Source: Pratylenchus scribneri
Lineage: Eukaryota > Nematoda > Chromadorea > Rhabditida > Pratylenchidae
Direction: 5' to 3'
NCBI GenBank assembly: GCA_030063045.1
Contig: JAQSEB010000114.1
Location: forward strand, 1,240,001 to 1,304,000
DNA length: 64,000 nucleotides
The notes under the pieces are model-generated. The model saw only the letters and a program-made list of their open reading frames with translations, ran no database searches and had not been told where the DNA came from. Positions 1 to 11,900 of the stretch are shown in pieces. The position numbers and the translations under genes are program-made. The stretch's first letter is position 1. Every line of letters begins with the position of its first letter.

Positions 1-126
1 CCGGTTTTAAACAAAATGCATTAAATGAGGTACTTAGAAATGGTTTAAGAATGGTCTAAAATTCCCTAAAAAGATACCCAATAAAGCTATTTTTGGGAAA
101 AGGACAAAATACCCATTCATTTCCCT

Positions 127-3100
127 CTATGAAAACAGACCGCTGTACGGATTTGCCTCCTTGCTGCGCTCTGTGGCCGCAGCTCCATTTGGCGGATGCC
201 GCCCCAAAAGCAAGGAATTAGAAGGGGTCGTGGAGGGAAATTTTGTGGTTGTTGAAGGGATGGAAGGAGTCGTGGTGGATCGGAATGGATTTGTGTGCGA
301 TGGCATCAGGCCTTAAAAATTAAATAATTAGGAGAAAGGTAATAAATTCATTTAAGTTTTTAGAATTTTCTGATTCCAGAATTATTAATTTTTCACAGAA
401 AAATCTGAATTATTTAATATAAATTTTAAAAAATTACTTTGTTAGAAATCAGCAGAATTACAAACCATAATCATAATTCACAATTAAAATTACAAATCGA
501 AATTACAATTACAAATCGCAATTACAATTACAAATCGCAATTACAATTACAAATCGCAATTACAATTACAAATCGCAGTTACAATTACAAATCGCAATTA
601 CAATTACAAATCGCAATTACAATTACAAATCGCAATTACAATTACAAATCGCAATTACAATTACAAATCGCAATTACAATTACAAATCGCAGTTACAATT
701 ACAAATCGCAATTACAATTACAAATCGCAATTACAATTACAAATCGCAGTTACAATTACAAATCGCAATTACAATTACAAATCGCAATTACAATTACAAA
801 TCGCAATTACAATTACAAATCGCAATTACAATTACAAATCGCAATTACAATTACAAATCGCAATTACAATTACAAATCGCAATTACAATTACAAATCGCA
901 ATTACAATTACAAATCGCAATTACAATTACAAATCGCAATTACAATTACAAATCGCAATTACAATTACAAATCGCAATTACAATTACAAATCGCAATTAC
1001 AATTACAAATCGCAATTACAATTACAAATCGCAATTACAATTACAAATCGCAATTACAATTACAAATCGCAATTACAATTACAAATCGCAATTACAATTA
1101 CAATCGCAATACAATTCGAAATTACAAATCAGAAATAAAAACCAAAACTCCCTTATAAATCAGATCAACAAATAAGAATAAGTTTATAAATAAAAAATCC
1201 GAATTAAAATTAATTTTGAAATCAATATCTTTGAAGAAATAGAAATATGCGTTGGAAATCCTAATATTATTCTTCCTACAATTCTCTATGATAATAAACT
1301 GAATAATCTGCTTTCTGCTGGTACTCTTAAAATCCTAATTATGAACCATTCTCTAAAATTTCCATAAATCTCAATTTTACCAGGTGGTTGTGGACTGAAT
1401 GAAGGCGGTGAAACGGTGCTGCTTGTAATGCTGATTCCGCCTAGAGGCGTTGTGCGACGACGAAACAGGGAATCGTCGGTGACCAATTCCATTGAGGTGC
1501 TCAGCATCAATTGTTGTTTGATTTGGCCTCGGCCTCCATTTGCACGTTGTCGTGCTGATGGTGCCGTTGCGAATATGGATTCTCGGGAATTGGCTGAGGA
1601 GGATGGATCGAATGGATCCGGCGTGGTGGCCTTCAATTTAAAGGAAAAAGAGGTGAATTTGGATTGGATATTCCCCCAGGGACATTTCAGTTCTGCCATT
1701 TCAGAATCTTGGACATTCTTTTGGCCATAGCTCAATGAGGAAATAACCAATTTTGGAAGATGATATATCATTTGAAAACCAAAAGTGTCATCTATAATTT
1801 GGCTTCTTTAAATTTTATGAAAATCTTGTTACAAAAAAGTTACATGTCTTTGAATATAATAAATCCGAATTCTCAGAGGAAAAGCCGCTTATTTAACAAA
1901 TTGTTTTAAATTTTCAAAAATTTGAAAAGCCACTTTTTAAAGGATATTTATGGCTTTCAAATGGCATATTGCCTTTCTAAATTTGTTGCTTTCTTGTTGA
2001 GATATGGGCAAAAGAATGGCCCCAGATATTGAAATTTCCCGTTTTCAAGAAGTTCCAATGGAAATGGAAATATCACTTCCCTTCCTTCGGGTTCGAATTA
2101 CCTTCACATCCCCAATTTCGGCACTGGTCCCGGGTGCCGTCACAAAGCCAATTGGGCCATCATCCCCAGCACCTATCCTCCCAAATCCTTTTCCTCCTCC
2201 ATTGTTTTCCTCCCTCAATTGTTGTTGCCGTAGCTCTGCTTCCAATTCGGCCTCACTAATTGTCAACGGTGTTACTGGACTGGGTGAAGGCAACAATGAT
2301 TGTTTGGGTGCCGTTGATTTCTTCTCTGGCGGAGGCAATGGCCCATTCAATGGGGAACGGAATGGCGCAGCGGCGGCAGCGGCTGCAGCTGACGCAAACG
2401 GATTTGCCTGGAAGGAATGCACGAACTTATTAAGATTTGGGTACTTATATTTGGTTTAAGTCCCCTTTTTTGCAAAGTGATGGGTCCGCCCTATTGGTCA
2501 TTAGGTATGGGGTTAAATTCAGGGATAGGTTACGGATATGATGAGGTAAAAGTCATCTCACGTATCCCCTAAACCTAACCTTAATTCTAACACCCTAAAG
2601 GGGGAGGACCCTTCACTTTTACCTTTCTCAAGAAAAGAGGACATAAACCAAATAAGTACCAAAATTTGTTTTTGAATGTTTACATTCGTCTCAAATGGTT
2701 GTTTTTCTTCATCGGAGGATTTTTCCAACTCTGCTGTTGATCCTTCTGATGCAGAGCTCGATTTGTTGGCAATTGATGTTGGTCTTCGATGCCTGATAAA
2801 AAATAATAATTATGAAGTGGTCCAACCTGAGAGCGAATCAATAGCCGCGAACGCTATTAACTCAATAAGGAGTGAACTAATTTTGTTTGTCTCAAATTAA
2901 AGAATAGACTTTTGGCTATTCGATAATATTCATTTTATTTAAATTGGTTCAAAATTGATGAAGTTGTGCACAAAAAAAAGAAGAAAATGTGCTAATCCAT
3001 AGTAAAGGTAATTTTGAATGGTTTTTTGTACATAACTTAATCAATTCCTAAAAATTTTTAAATCAAATTAATATTTTTAGATAGCCAAAAGTCTGCTCTT

Positions 3101-6100
3101 TAATTTGCTATCAAAATTTTCAAAATTGGTTGAGTCTTTGATAAATTATAAGCGTTCGAGTTAAGTTAGACCAATAATAGAATATTTCTCAAAATGTTGA
3201 CAAATTCCCTACTGTTTTCCCTTACAATTTCCTTTGCTGCTGCTGTTGCTTATTTTCTATTGTAGTGGCTGTCAAATTCGCCATGAATTTGTCAGTCGTA
3301 TTTGCGGTCGTTTTTCCATCAATTTTGGTTGAATCCGCCGTTTTCGTCGTCGATTCAGTCATTTTGATTGCCGTCGACTCAATTGGGCTCAATACGCCCA
3401 AATCGGGTTTCTGCACCAAAAATTCCTCTAAACCGTTGCCTTCGTTTCGCCCAACAATTTCGGAAGGCTGATTCAAACTGGAATTTGGCAATTCTAACAA
3501 TGGGGCTCCTTTGCCACTTTCCTCTCCTCCGTTTAGTTCCTCGGGGACAACAAGAACACAAACGGATTTGCAATTTCGACGGCAAACAAGCCGACAAACT
3601 GTGGGCGGGCGACAATCCGAGTCCGTGTCACAATAGACGTCCAGCAATTCTAAAATGACATTGAGGGTTTTGTTTGGGTTTAACCAATTCTAACTTAGTT
3701 TTGAACCATTAAACCTATAAACCGTTTAATACCCTTTAATTGTTGACCAAACCTAAATTGGTTTAAACCGTTTAATACCCTTTAATTGTTGACCAAACCT
3801 AAATTGGTTTAAACCGTTTAATACCCTTTAATTGTTGACCAAACCAAAATTGGTTTAAACCGTTTAATACCCTTTAATTGTTGACCAAACCAAAATTGGT
3901 TTAAACCGTTTAATACCCTTTAATTGTTGACCAAACCTAAATTGGTTTAAACCGTTTAATACCCTTTAATTGTTGACCAAACCAAAATTGGTTTAAACCG
4001 TTTAATACCCTTTAATTGTAGACCAAACCAAAATTGGTTTAAACCGTTTAATACCCTTTAATTGTTGACCAAACCAAAATTGGTTTAAACCGTTTAATAC
4101 CCTTTAATTGTTGACCAAACCAAAATTGGTTTAAACCGTTTAATACCCTTTAATTGTTGACCAAACCAAAATTGGTTTAAACCGTTTAATACCCTTTAAT
4201 TATTAACCAAACTCAAACCATGACAAATTATATACCATTCAATGCTTCTTTCTTAACCAGCTCTATCCAATTTTGGGTATATTTGATTTGGGAATGTTGG
4301 TCAAACGCTCCGTAAACCAATATAATTATTTTGGTATTAAAAGTACTCTTTTCGACGTTTCAATACTTTTATTCAATATATTCAATGTTTTTTTTGGCCA
4401 AATTGAAATAAGACTTTTATTAAAAGGTGAACTGACTGACCGGCCAAATGAAGCAAAAAGCCGGCCAAAAGGACAATGAGAAGAAGCAAAGCGGCCAATT
4501 TCTTCATTGACACTCGAAAAATGTTCGGAAATAATGGAAAATGGCGAGCACGAAAATGGGTGGCAATTGGCCGAAAGCAACGATGCAAATTTGAGGCAAC
4601 AAAATTGGCGATAAGATGGAAAATGTAGGCGGCAACATGTTGGCCATGTTTTTTGATTTGTTGTTCAGTGGGGATGTTAGAAAAAAGTTGGGAATGGCGT
4701 CGAAGATGGCGCCGATTTTGGCGAAGATTTAGGCGACGACCACCGAACTGTTGCCGTTGATGTTGTGGATGATTCGGCTGTAGGAAATGATACAATTTAT
4801 TTACTCTCTTTATAACAATTACTAATAAGCCTCTTTTTTCTATAATGGATTCCAAAATATGAAATGTTTATAATTTGTCTAAAAATATTCTTTTTTGTGG
4901 CCAGATAATTTGCCCATAATAAACTATTGGTGAATTAGGATTAGGTTTATATTAGGACTTAGTTCATGGAGTACAGGAATCTTAAGTAAGCTTATTTTGT
5001 GTTTGTCCAAGTTAAATTGCCTCAAAAACGATTATTTTTTTAAAATGAAAACTTTCAGTATTTTCCGATAAAATATGCTTCAAAAATGAAATAATTTCTA
5101 ATTCACTTACAATAATAACTAAAATGCCTCTTTACTAATTTGGCTCGAAAATTTTAAAAATTTGTTTAAAATTTGGAAAAGGAATTAAATGAAAAGAATT
5201 TAACTGGGTTTTTGAGCCAAAGAATTTGGTACTTTAAAGACTAATCCTGCCAATCTTTTCTAAGTTTTTCCCCAAATTTTCTTAGAATTAAGTCTTACTT
5301 TTCTAATGTATTAGAAAATAAATGTAATAAAAAGAGAATTAAATAAAAATTAATTAATTTCTTTAATTCTTATTTGGTCCATTAAAAAAAATTCTTCGAC
5401 GTTTCTTGGTTTTTTTTCGAACCCTAATTAGGCTAAACTGAATTTTAGACATGGTCAATCCTTAATCGAAAAATTTTTTTAGGTTTTTCAAATCCTGTGA
5501 GCTTTTTAAAATTTTAATCATAATCAATCGCCAAAAAATTACTTGCGAAAATGAAGGAAATGGTCGTCGATTGGTTGATGGTTGCTGCTGGGAATTTGAA
5601 CGAAAAAATGACGGAAGGGGCGAAGAATTTGCTGATGCGTTAGTGGTAAATTCCGCGGGATTCAGACGTCGTAAACGTTGATGATGATGGGGTCGTCGAC
5701 TCGCTGGATTTGGTTGAAGTTGTTGACGGGAAAGGACGGCGGATGGCAGAGGATGGAATAAATTTGGGGTGGACGAATGCTGATGATGGGCTCGACTACT
5801 CCCGGGGGACCTGTGCGAATATGAAGGAATTGAAGGGGATGGTGTTTTTTATTTTGAATTTAAAAGAAAAATAAAAAAAAAAATAGATTAATAAAGGTTG
5901 GACAGCCTAGAGCCAAGACCATATGATTATAGCAAAATTGAGTGAACCTGGCTATTTTTTTTGGCTATATCTCAGCATGGCAAAAGCAATTTGGAAAGGC
6001 CGATATACCATTAGAATTAGAAAGCTCAAAGTACCCTCTACAAAATTGCTATTTTATTAAATTAAATTCTTAAAAAAAGTTACATGTCTTTGAATGTAAT

Positions 6101-6807
6101 AAATCCGACTCATCAATGAACTGAAATGGGCTATTCTTTTGCCTATATCTCATCAGCAATAAAGTAACCTATTTTAAAGCATTATACCATTTTAAAGCCA
6201 AAAGTGTCTTATATAATTTGGCCTATTTATAATTTTATAAAATCCAAACTTTAAAAAAGTTATATGTCTTTGAAACTTAAATGCATTTGAATCTAATAAA
6301 CCCTCATTCTTAGAGGAAAAGTAGCTTATTTTACAAATTGTTTTAAGTTTTCAAAAAAATTAGTAAAGCCACTTTTTAAAGGACATTTAGGGCTTTCAAA
6401 TGGCATATCGCCTTCCAAAATTGGTTGCTTCCTTGTTGAGCTATGGCCAAAAGAATGGGCCTAGAAACTAACTTTAAGTTTAAAAATGAATGATTTCTTA
6501 ATTTTTTCCGGCCCAAATGCTTTTTTTATAAACCAAAAGTGAAAATTTATAGAATTTACCTTTGCGTAATTGAAATGGACTGTCGACGGCGACGATACGG
6601 AGGAAGCAGGGAAGGAAGTCGGGAAATTTTAATAGAATTTGATGGCGGCGACAACAAAGGTGGCACTAAGGAGGGAATTCGATGGGCAGTGGCGATGGAT
6701 TCGTCGGTAATTGGTGAGGCGGATGAGGTGGAAAGTGTAAAATGGATGAATGAAGGGAAGGAGGGCAAAAATTGATGAAGAAATTGACGTGAAAATGACG
6801 AAGCTTT
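127..6807 (-). CDS. multi-exon gene for an unrecognised single-pass membrane protein with NPF/DPF motifs
   Basis: I do not recognise this protein. Eight exons join in phase on the minus strand: ~6803-6560, 5810-5543, 4777-4441, 3649-3226, 2792-2684, 2407-2102, 1630-1381, 311-127 (stop TAG at 129-127). Donors and acceptors are GT-AG, and every junction keeps frame (phases 2,0,1,2,0,0,1). The 5' end is uncertain: no ATG lies between 6780 and 7070, so more upstream exons are likely. The predicted protein is at least ~700 aa. It has a basic, Ser/Pro/Gln-rich N-terminal part, then one hydrophobic helix (LAALLLLIVLLAGFLLHLA, exon 4777-4441), then a Cys-rich stretch (seven Cys within 27 residues, exon 3649-3226), a Ser/Thr/Asn-rich region with potential N-glycosylation sites, and a low-complexity C-terminal part with NPF or DPF motifs in three exons. 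An alternative is that translation starts at the Met just before the helix (4507), making it a signal peptide. The exon chain is fairly secure; the function is unknown. Confidence 0.6.
484..1112. repeat. 19-bp tandem repeat array (AATTACAATTACAAATCGC)
   Basis: About 33 near-identical 19-bp units lie in the intron between exons 1381-1630 and 127-311 of the membrane-protein gene. Variation is limited to scattered G/A changes (cgcagtt versus cgcaatt). Three units make 57 bp, so a long spurious reading frame appears. Confidence 0.95.
1714..2018 (+). mobile_element. MITE-1 copy (palindromic, ~300 bp)
   Basis: A dispersed element with ~80-100-bp imperfect terminal inverted repeats. The right arm reads AAGCCACTTTTTAAAGGA...TTGTTGAGATATGG and the left arm is its reverse complement. 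A conserved centre carries TTACATGTCTTTGAAT. It lies within the 1631-2101 intron. Other copies in this window are at 6.1, 7.3, 10.9, 12.0, 12.4, 13.2 and 14.8 kb. Confidence 0.8.
2427..2668. mobile_element. MITE-4, fully palindromic element
   Basis: The left end (GGGTACTTATATTTGGTTTA) is inverted at the right end (TAAACCAAATAAGTACC). The arms continue inward through TGGGTCC/GGACCC to the centre, so the whole 240 bp could fold as one hairpin. It lies in the 2408-2683 intron. Only one copy is visible here. Confidence 0.65.
2850..3175. mobile_element. MITE-2 copy (palindromic, ~300 bp)
   Basis: Inverted arms contain AGACTTTTGGCTAT / ATAGCCAAAAGTCTGC and AAATTGGTTCAAAATT. Related copies are at 9.7-10.0 kb, 60.3 kb and 61.9-62.1 kb. 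The best-preserved copy (61.9 kb) shows the arms most clearly. It is in the 2793-3225 intron. Confidence 0.7.
3717..4212. repeat. 46-bp tandem repeat array
   Basis: About eleven copies of a 46-bp unit (GGTTTAAACCGTTTAATACC + CTTTAATTGTTGACCAAACC + AAAATT). The unit contains the palindrome GGTTTAAACC. The array fills most of the 3650-4440 intron. Single, unamplified relatives occur at 12,880-12,955 and 63,795-63,900. Confidence 0.95.
5940..6455 (+). mobile_element. MITE-1 copies, one partial (5940-6120) followed by one full (6125-6455)
   Basis: Two left arms in direct succession (TTTTGGCTATATCTCA and TTTTGCCTATATCTCA) are followed by a single complete centre and right arm ending GTTGAGCTATGGCCAAAAGA. 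This suggests insertion of one copy next to or into another. They lie in the 5811-6559 intron. Confidence 0.7.
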
Positions 6808-6819
6808 TCAGTAGGTTGG

Positions 6820-7300
6820 TTGGACAATTCACACAAAAGGAGTGCAGGATGAACAATGTGGGCCGCCGACACCGACGAAGTCTTTGAATGAATTCTTCGC
6901 CCCAAATTGAGGGGAAGAGAAGAGCCAGACCAAAAATGAAGTGGAGAAGATGGACGAGTTGAAAATGGGAATCCTCTTTTGGGGATGGATGGAAAATGGG
7001 GTAATGAATGGTTTAGTAGAGCCGATTGAGGAGGAAGGATGTTGATGGGTTTAATTTATGAGTCCAATTGGTTAGTGGCCTCAATTATTTGCTTCATTCA
7101 AACAATGGAAGCCGATGAATGAGACGAATGGCCGTTAATCATATTTGGTCCAGACAAATTAAAGAAAGAAATAGCTAGAGGATTTAATATATTTTGAAGG
7201 CATTTTAAGCATTTGTTCTTTACAAGAAATGATCAAAAAATGCTACAAAAATAAATAATATTTTAATAAACTAAGATTAAGGATGATACCGCCATAAAAG
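6820..7300. other. stretch without a confident gene
   Basis: A purine-rich plus strand (pyrimidine-rich minus strand) runs to ~7050. It could hold further 5' exons or the 5' UTR of the membrane-protein gene, since minus-strand frames are partly open, but there is no ATG. I could not choose a model. From 7060 to 7300 I see nothing. Confidence 0.4.
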
Positions 7301-7305
7301 TATCT

Positions 7306-7640
7306 GGTCATTCTTTTGGCCTATAGCTCAGCGAGGCTAAAGCCAATCTGGAAAAGCGATATGCCATTTGAAAACTCTAAATGTCATCTAAAAGTGGCTA
7401 AAAATTTTTTATATAATTCACCTTTTTAAAATGAATTAAATATCTTTCATATCTTTGAATCTAATAAACCAGACTTTACAGGGAAAGTCACTTTTTTACA
7501 AATTATTTAAATTATTTTAATATTATCAAAAAATCTATAAAAGCCACTTTTTAGAGGACATTTCGGGCTTTCAAATTGTTTCATGCCTTTCAAAATTGGT
7601 TGCTTCCTTGTTGAGATATGAGCTTCAAAATGGAAGGCAT
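7306..7640 (+). mobile_element. MITE-1 copy
   Basis: Left arm CATTCTTTTGGCCTATAGCT, right arm AAAGCCACTTTTTAGAGGAC ... CTTGTTGAGATATGAG. It has the same arrangement as the other MITE-1 copies but a more diverged centre. Confidence 0.7.
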
Positions 7641-7916
7641 CGACTGAACACACATCGACACTTCCTTCTTTGTACCCCATTTTTGTGGGGGGTTTTTTGG
7701 GTGTCAAATAAGTTTAAGGTATCCTTGGTCCTTGCCCAGCATTCATCCACCCCAAGTTGGGTGTGGCTAATTATAATCCCACTACTTCCATCCACCAAAC
7801 TTGAAGTGCCCCAATATATTCGACTTATTATTGGGTGCAAATTGTTTGGAACCCCACAACTAAATCCACCCAAAAATCCACCCAAATTCACACACACATT
7901 CATCCATTTTTGTCAG

Positions 7917-8043
7917 AGATATCCCCAATCGGCGCGCGATCCACTCTCATCAACTTTTGTACACCTCGCAAATTATAACTTGACGGAGGCGCCCCAGCGG
8001 ATTTGCCGTCCACCAAACTTTCGTGGCGTTCAATTTTGTGAAG
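7917..8043 (+). CDS. possible lone exon with thrombospondin-type-1-like cysteine pattern
   Basis: An exon-like open stretch after a good acceptor (TTTTTGTCAG) and before a weak GT. It encodes a C-x-P-P-N-F-R-G-V-Q-F-C-E-G motif resembling the C..P.P..GG..C.G segment of TSP1 repeats. No partner exons are visible on the plus strand, and the spacing is one residue short of the usual pattern. It may be a fragment of a degraded gene or chance. Confidence 0.2.
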
Positions 8044-8139
8044 GTGGAGATGGATTATTAGAGTTGGAGGGCGGCTTCTTCTCTTTTCCTAAAGATCCCA
8101 AAATACACTTGGAATTTGTTCATAAAGTTAAATAACCCG

Positions 8140-8990
8140 CTGGGTTCAAGCAGCACACTTATGTGCCAAAATGGAGGATATTCCACATTTAATTTGGCAT
8201 CATCCAAAAGAAAACATTTTCTTCTTCTGACTTTTGAGATGATATTTTATTAGAATTCATTAATTTTAGTGAAAGTGTTCCTTCCAAAAGTGTTTTTTGT
8301 TCAATTATTTATGTTCATCTTTAAATAATGGAAGGAATTTTTCGAAAAAAAAATCGATTTTTCGAGTGAAAATTAGTTTAAATGTAAGCATATTTTGTAA
8401 CATTTTATAGGCCCGATTTAGATGTATTCTTTAAAGAAAGAATTATTTAGGTAATTTGATGGAAATTGCAAAAAGTTTTTGACCAAAATCGCGGCAAGAA
8501 AGACCAAAAATCGGGCACAATTTATTTTTAAGCTATAACTTTCTGGCCAATTTAAATTTTATTTACTCAATTTGATAGAAAAAAAGGAAGAGTTTATTCA
8601 AATGATTTGGAATTATTAGCTAAGAAAATAGCTGAGATATTAGCCAATGGCCAAGACTCGATTATTATTATTCCTATCTACTAAAAATAAAGTGAATAAA
8701 AAAGGAATTGGATTTTAATTTAATTGGAAAAAAATTTTGAAAAATAATAAAATAATTCTGATAAATAAAATTTTTTCAATAATAGAAAAAATTTTAGTAG
8801 TCTTTGTTAAATTATTTCAATAAAAATAAAATAATTGGCTTTTAATTGGAAATGTTGAAAAATATTAAATATATATTGATGGAATGTTTTCAAGTATTTA
8901 AAATTGTCACAAATAAAAAAAAATAAATCCATCCCAATTATTGATTGATTATTGATTATTTTCCAATAAATTTCCATTTCCATCATCAAA
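8140..8990. other. AT-rich intergenic stretch
   Basis: No coding exon or clear repeat found. It separates the cathepsin B stop codon (8992) from the stretch at 7.9 kb and probably contains the 3' UTR of cathepsin B. Confidence 0.5.
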
Positions 8991-8991
8991 T

Positions 8992-11900
8992 TCATTCCTC
9001 TCCCTCCTCGGCTTCTTCCACCCAAATGTGTTGTTGCTGTCGATGGAGGTGATGACGGTGTGGATGCCGGGGCTGAAAATCTTCTTCACCACCTTCGACC
9101 TCCATTGCCTTTGGCGAACGACCCAAATCGGGGACACCGGCCACGGCGCCACTTTCGATGCCGCATTCATCTTTGCCCCGAACAATTCGGAAGAAGCCAT
9201 CCTCGCCCCAATCCGTGTTCTTTAAAGGGAGAAGGGAATTTATTTAATGAAGTCTATTAATTTGCCAAAAAGAATTAATTTACCTAAATTTTTTGTGTCG
9301 AAAAATAATCATTTTTAGGCCATATAATTTGGCCAAATCGGAATTCTTTGGGATTCCCTAATCCCTTGGCCTTTTAGCCCCTAATCACATTCTGCCCTGA
9401 ACCTAACCCTGATCCTAGTTGTACACAAAATAATTTGGGTAAACGATCATTTAATATTTTCCATTTATTTAATGATTGGAAAAATTGTCATTTTTGTCTT
9501 TAGGCCATTTCCCTTCAGTCAGAATCAGAAAGGATATCGTATTTTCCTACTGATTGGAAAATGTATCAATTTTTCCTTTAGGCAAATTCCCTTCACTGTC
9601 ATTTACAAAAGTTACCGTATTTTCCCTTTGTGAAAGGGTTGGAATCTGCTGAACGACCCAAATGTTTGCCGAGCCAAGTTATCGCCGTTCATAATAAATT
9701 CTATAAGAACTGAACTAATATTGATGATTTTGACAAAAAATTAAATAGCAGACTTTTGGCTATCAAATGATATTCATTTTGTTTAATTTGGTTCAAAATT
9801 GTTGAAGTTGTGCTCAAAAAACCATTGCTAATTTGGCAAATCCATAACAAAGATCATTTTAAATGTTTTTTGGGCATAACTCCAATAATTATAAACCATT
9901 TTTAATAAAATTAATATCATTTCGTAGTCAAAAGTCTACTCTTTAATTTAATAATAAAATCACTAAAATTGGTTCAGACTTTGATGAATTAATAAAAGGC
10001 AACAAATTGGGGCTTATATTTCTTCGAAAGGGCCATTTTCATTTTCACTTTGAATGCCCCTCGGGGACTTGGGAAGTCAAATTATTATTACCGTAAATTC
10101 TCTATTAGAACTTGGAATTGGAAGTCACTCTCAAATTTTTTCAAAAACGTTTTATGATTTGTTGGTAGTTTTATTTATTTCATGCATTTTCCTACACTGA
10201 AAATTATTAGCCCCCTCCCTATTTTGAAGCCCAAGTTCTAGTGGAAGCTCCCCATTGGAGGGTTTCTGAAATTTACAAGCCCCGGGGCTCCTAATAGAGA
10301 ATTACAATAATTAGGGAATCTCATTTTTTGGCTTCAAAATGTGCCCTTTTCATACCCAAGAATTTGCCACCGTCCAAAATGGAATGCCATTTTCGACGCC
10401 CCATCCAATCAGCTTGACCGCATGGCCGCCGCCCAATTTGCCGCCAGTATGCTAAAATACGAAAAGAAAATTTGCAGTAAATTCTTCATAAACATACAAT
10501 GTAAACGCCGCCTTTGTAGTTGAGAAAATCTTCATAAACTTCAAATGCCACCTCCATTGGTCCATTCACGTACAATTCATTTTGAATTGCTTTGACACTT
10601 TCCTCGATGGCATAGGCTGATTTTCCTGTAAAAAATTCGATATAAAAAATTTAAAATTTTTCAAAAATTTCAAAAAATTTTTCAAATAAAATCAAAAAAT
10701 TTTTCAAAAAAATTTCAAAAAATTTATCAAAAAAAATTCAAAAAATTTATCAAAAAAATTTCAAAAAATTTATCAAAAAAAATTCAAAAAATTTATCAAA
10801 AAAATTTCAAAAAATTTTTCAAAAATTTTTTTTAAAAATTTCAAAAATTTCAAAAAATTTTCAAAACTTTCAAAAAATTTTCCAAAAAATTTCAAAAAAT
10901 TTTTTCTAGAAAATTATGAAAACATTACACATCCGATTCAATACCCTAGGCTATTCTTTTAGGTTTAGGTCATAGTTCAACAAGGAAGCAACCAATTTTG
11001 GAAGGCGATATGCCATTTGAAAGCCCTAAATATCCTCTAAAAAGTGGCTTCTTAAATTTATTGAAAACTTAAAATATTTTGTAAAATTGGCGGCTTTTCC
11101 TCCAAAATTTCGGGTTTATTTTATTTAAAGATATGTAACTTTTAAAAAAAGCTTAGATTTCATAAAATTTAAATAAGCCAAATTGTAGAGGACACTTTGG
11201 GCTTTCAAAAGGTAGATCGGCTTCCCAATTGGTTACTGCCTTGTTGAGCTATGGGCCAAAAAGCTAAAGAATGTATAATCGCCTAGTATTCCCCTCTCAT
11301 TCTCTTCAATTCAATTTACCATAGAATTTATCCTGTGCATAGGCTCGATCCGTGTAGCTGGTCTGGCATTGATGCTCGCATTTTGGCGTCTTCAAATATA
11401 TGGAGTTATGATGATAGAGGGTATGATTGGTTTATGGCCACAAATTTATGGCCAAAATCAAACATAAATTTTTAGTTATGTCCAAAAAATCATTTTGGAT
11501 TTATGGCCAAAATTCAAACACAAATATGGCCAAAAATCAAACCCAAATATGACCAAAAAATCAAACACGAATGGCCAAAAAATCAAATACAAATTTGGCA
11601 AAAAAATCAAACATAAATTTGGCCAAAAATCAATAAATTTTTACAGCCAAAAATCGATTTTGATTTATGACTAAATTTTCTGAAAATTTGGCCAATTTAC
11701 AACTTTTTGGGATAATTGTGCCCTTAACAGGCAAATCCTCAATGCTGACCGGGTATAGGTCATGTTTGCACGGTTGATAATGTGTTTTGTTTGAATGATG
11801 TTCGCATGGCGGGAATGGGTATGGCCGACAGCCTTGTTGCATTGTGTAATTGGATCCGGTCACAATGCCCGTTCGTACCCAAAATTTCCAAGCGGCCAAC

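Noticed and set aside
439..1158. 240-codon open frame on the plus strand
   Set aside because: Pure translation of the 19-bp tandem repeat (57-bp period is a multiple of three); no start context or homology.
5543..5810. Alternative reading of this exon ending PIIINVYDV and stop, as a terminal exon of a separate gene
   Set aside because: Another frame is open across the whole exon, matches the phase of both neighbouring exons and ends at a proper donor; the chained model explains more.
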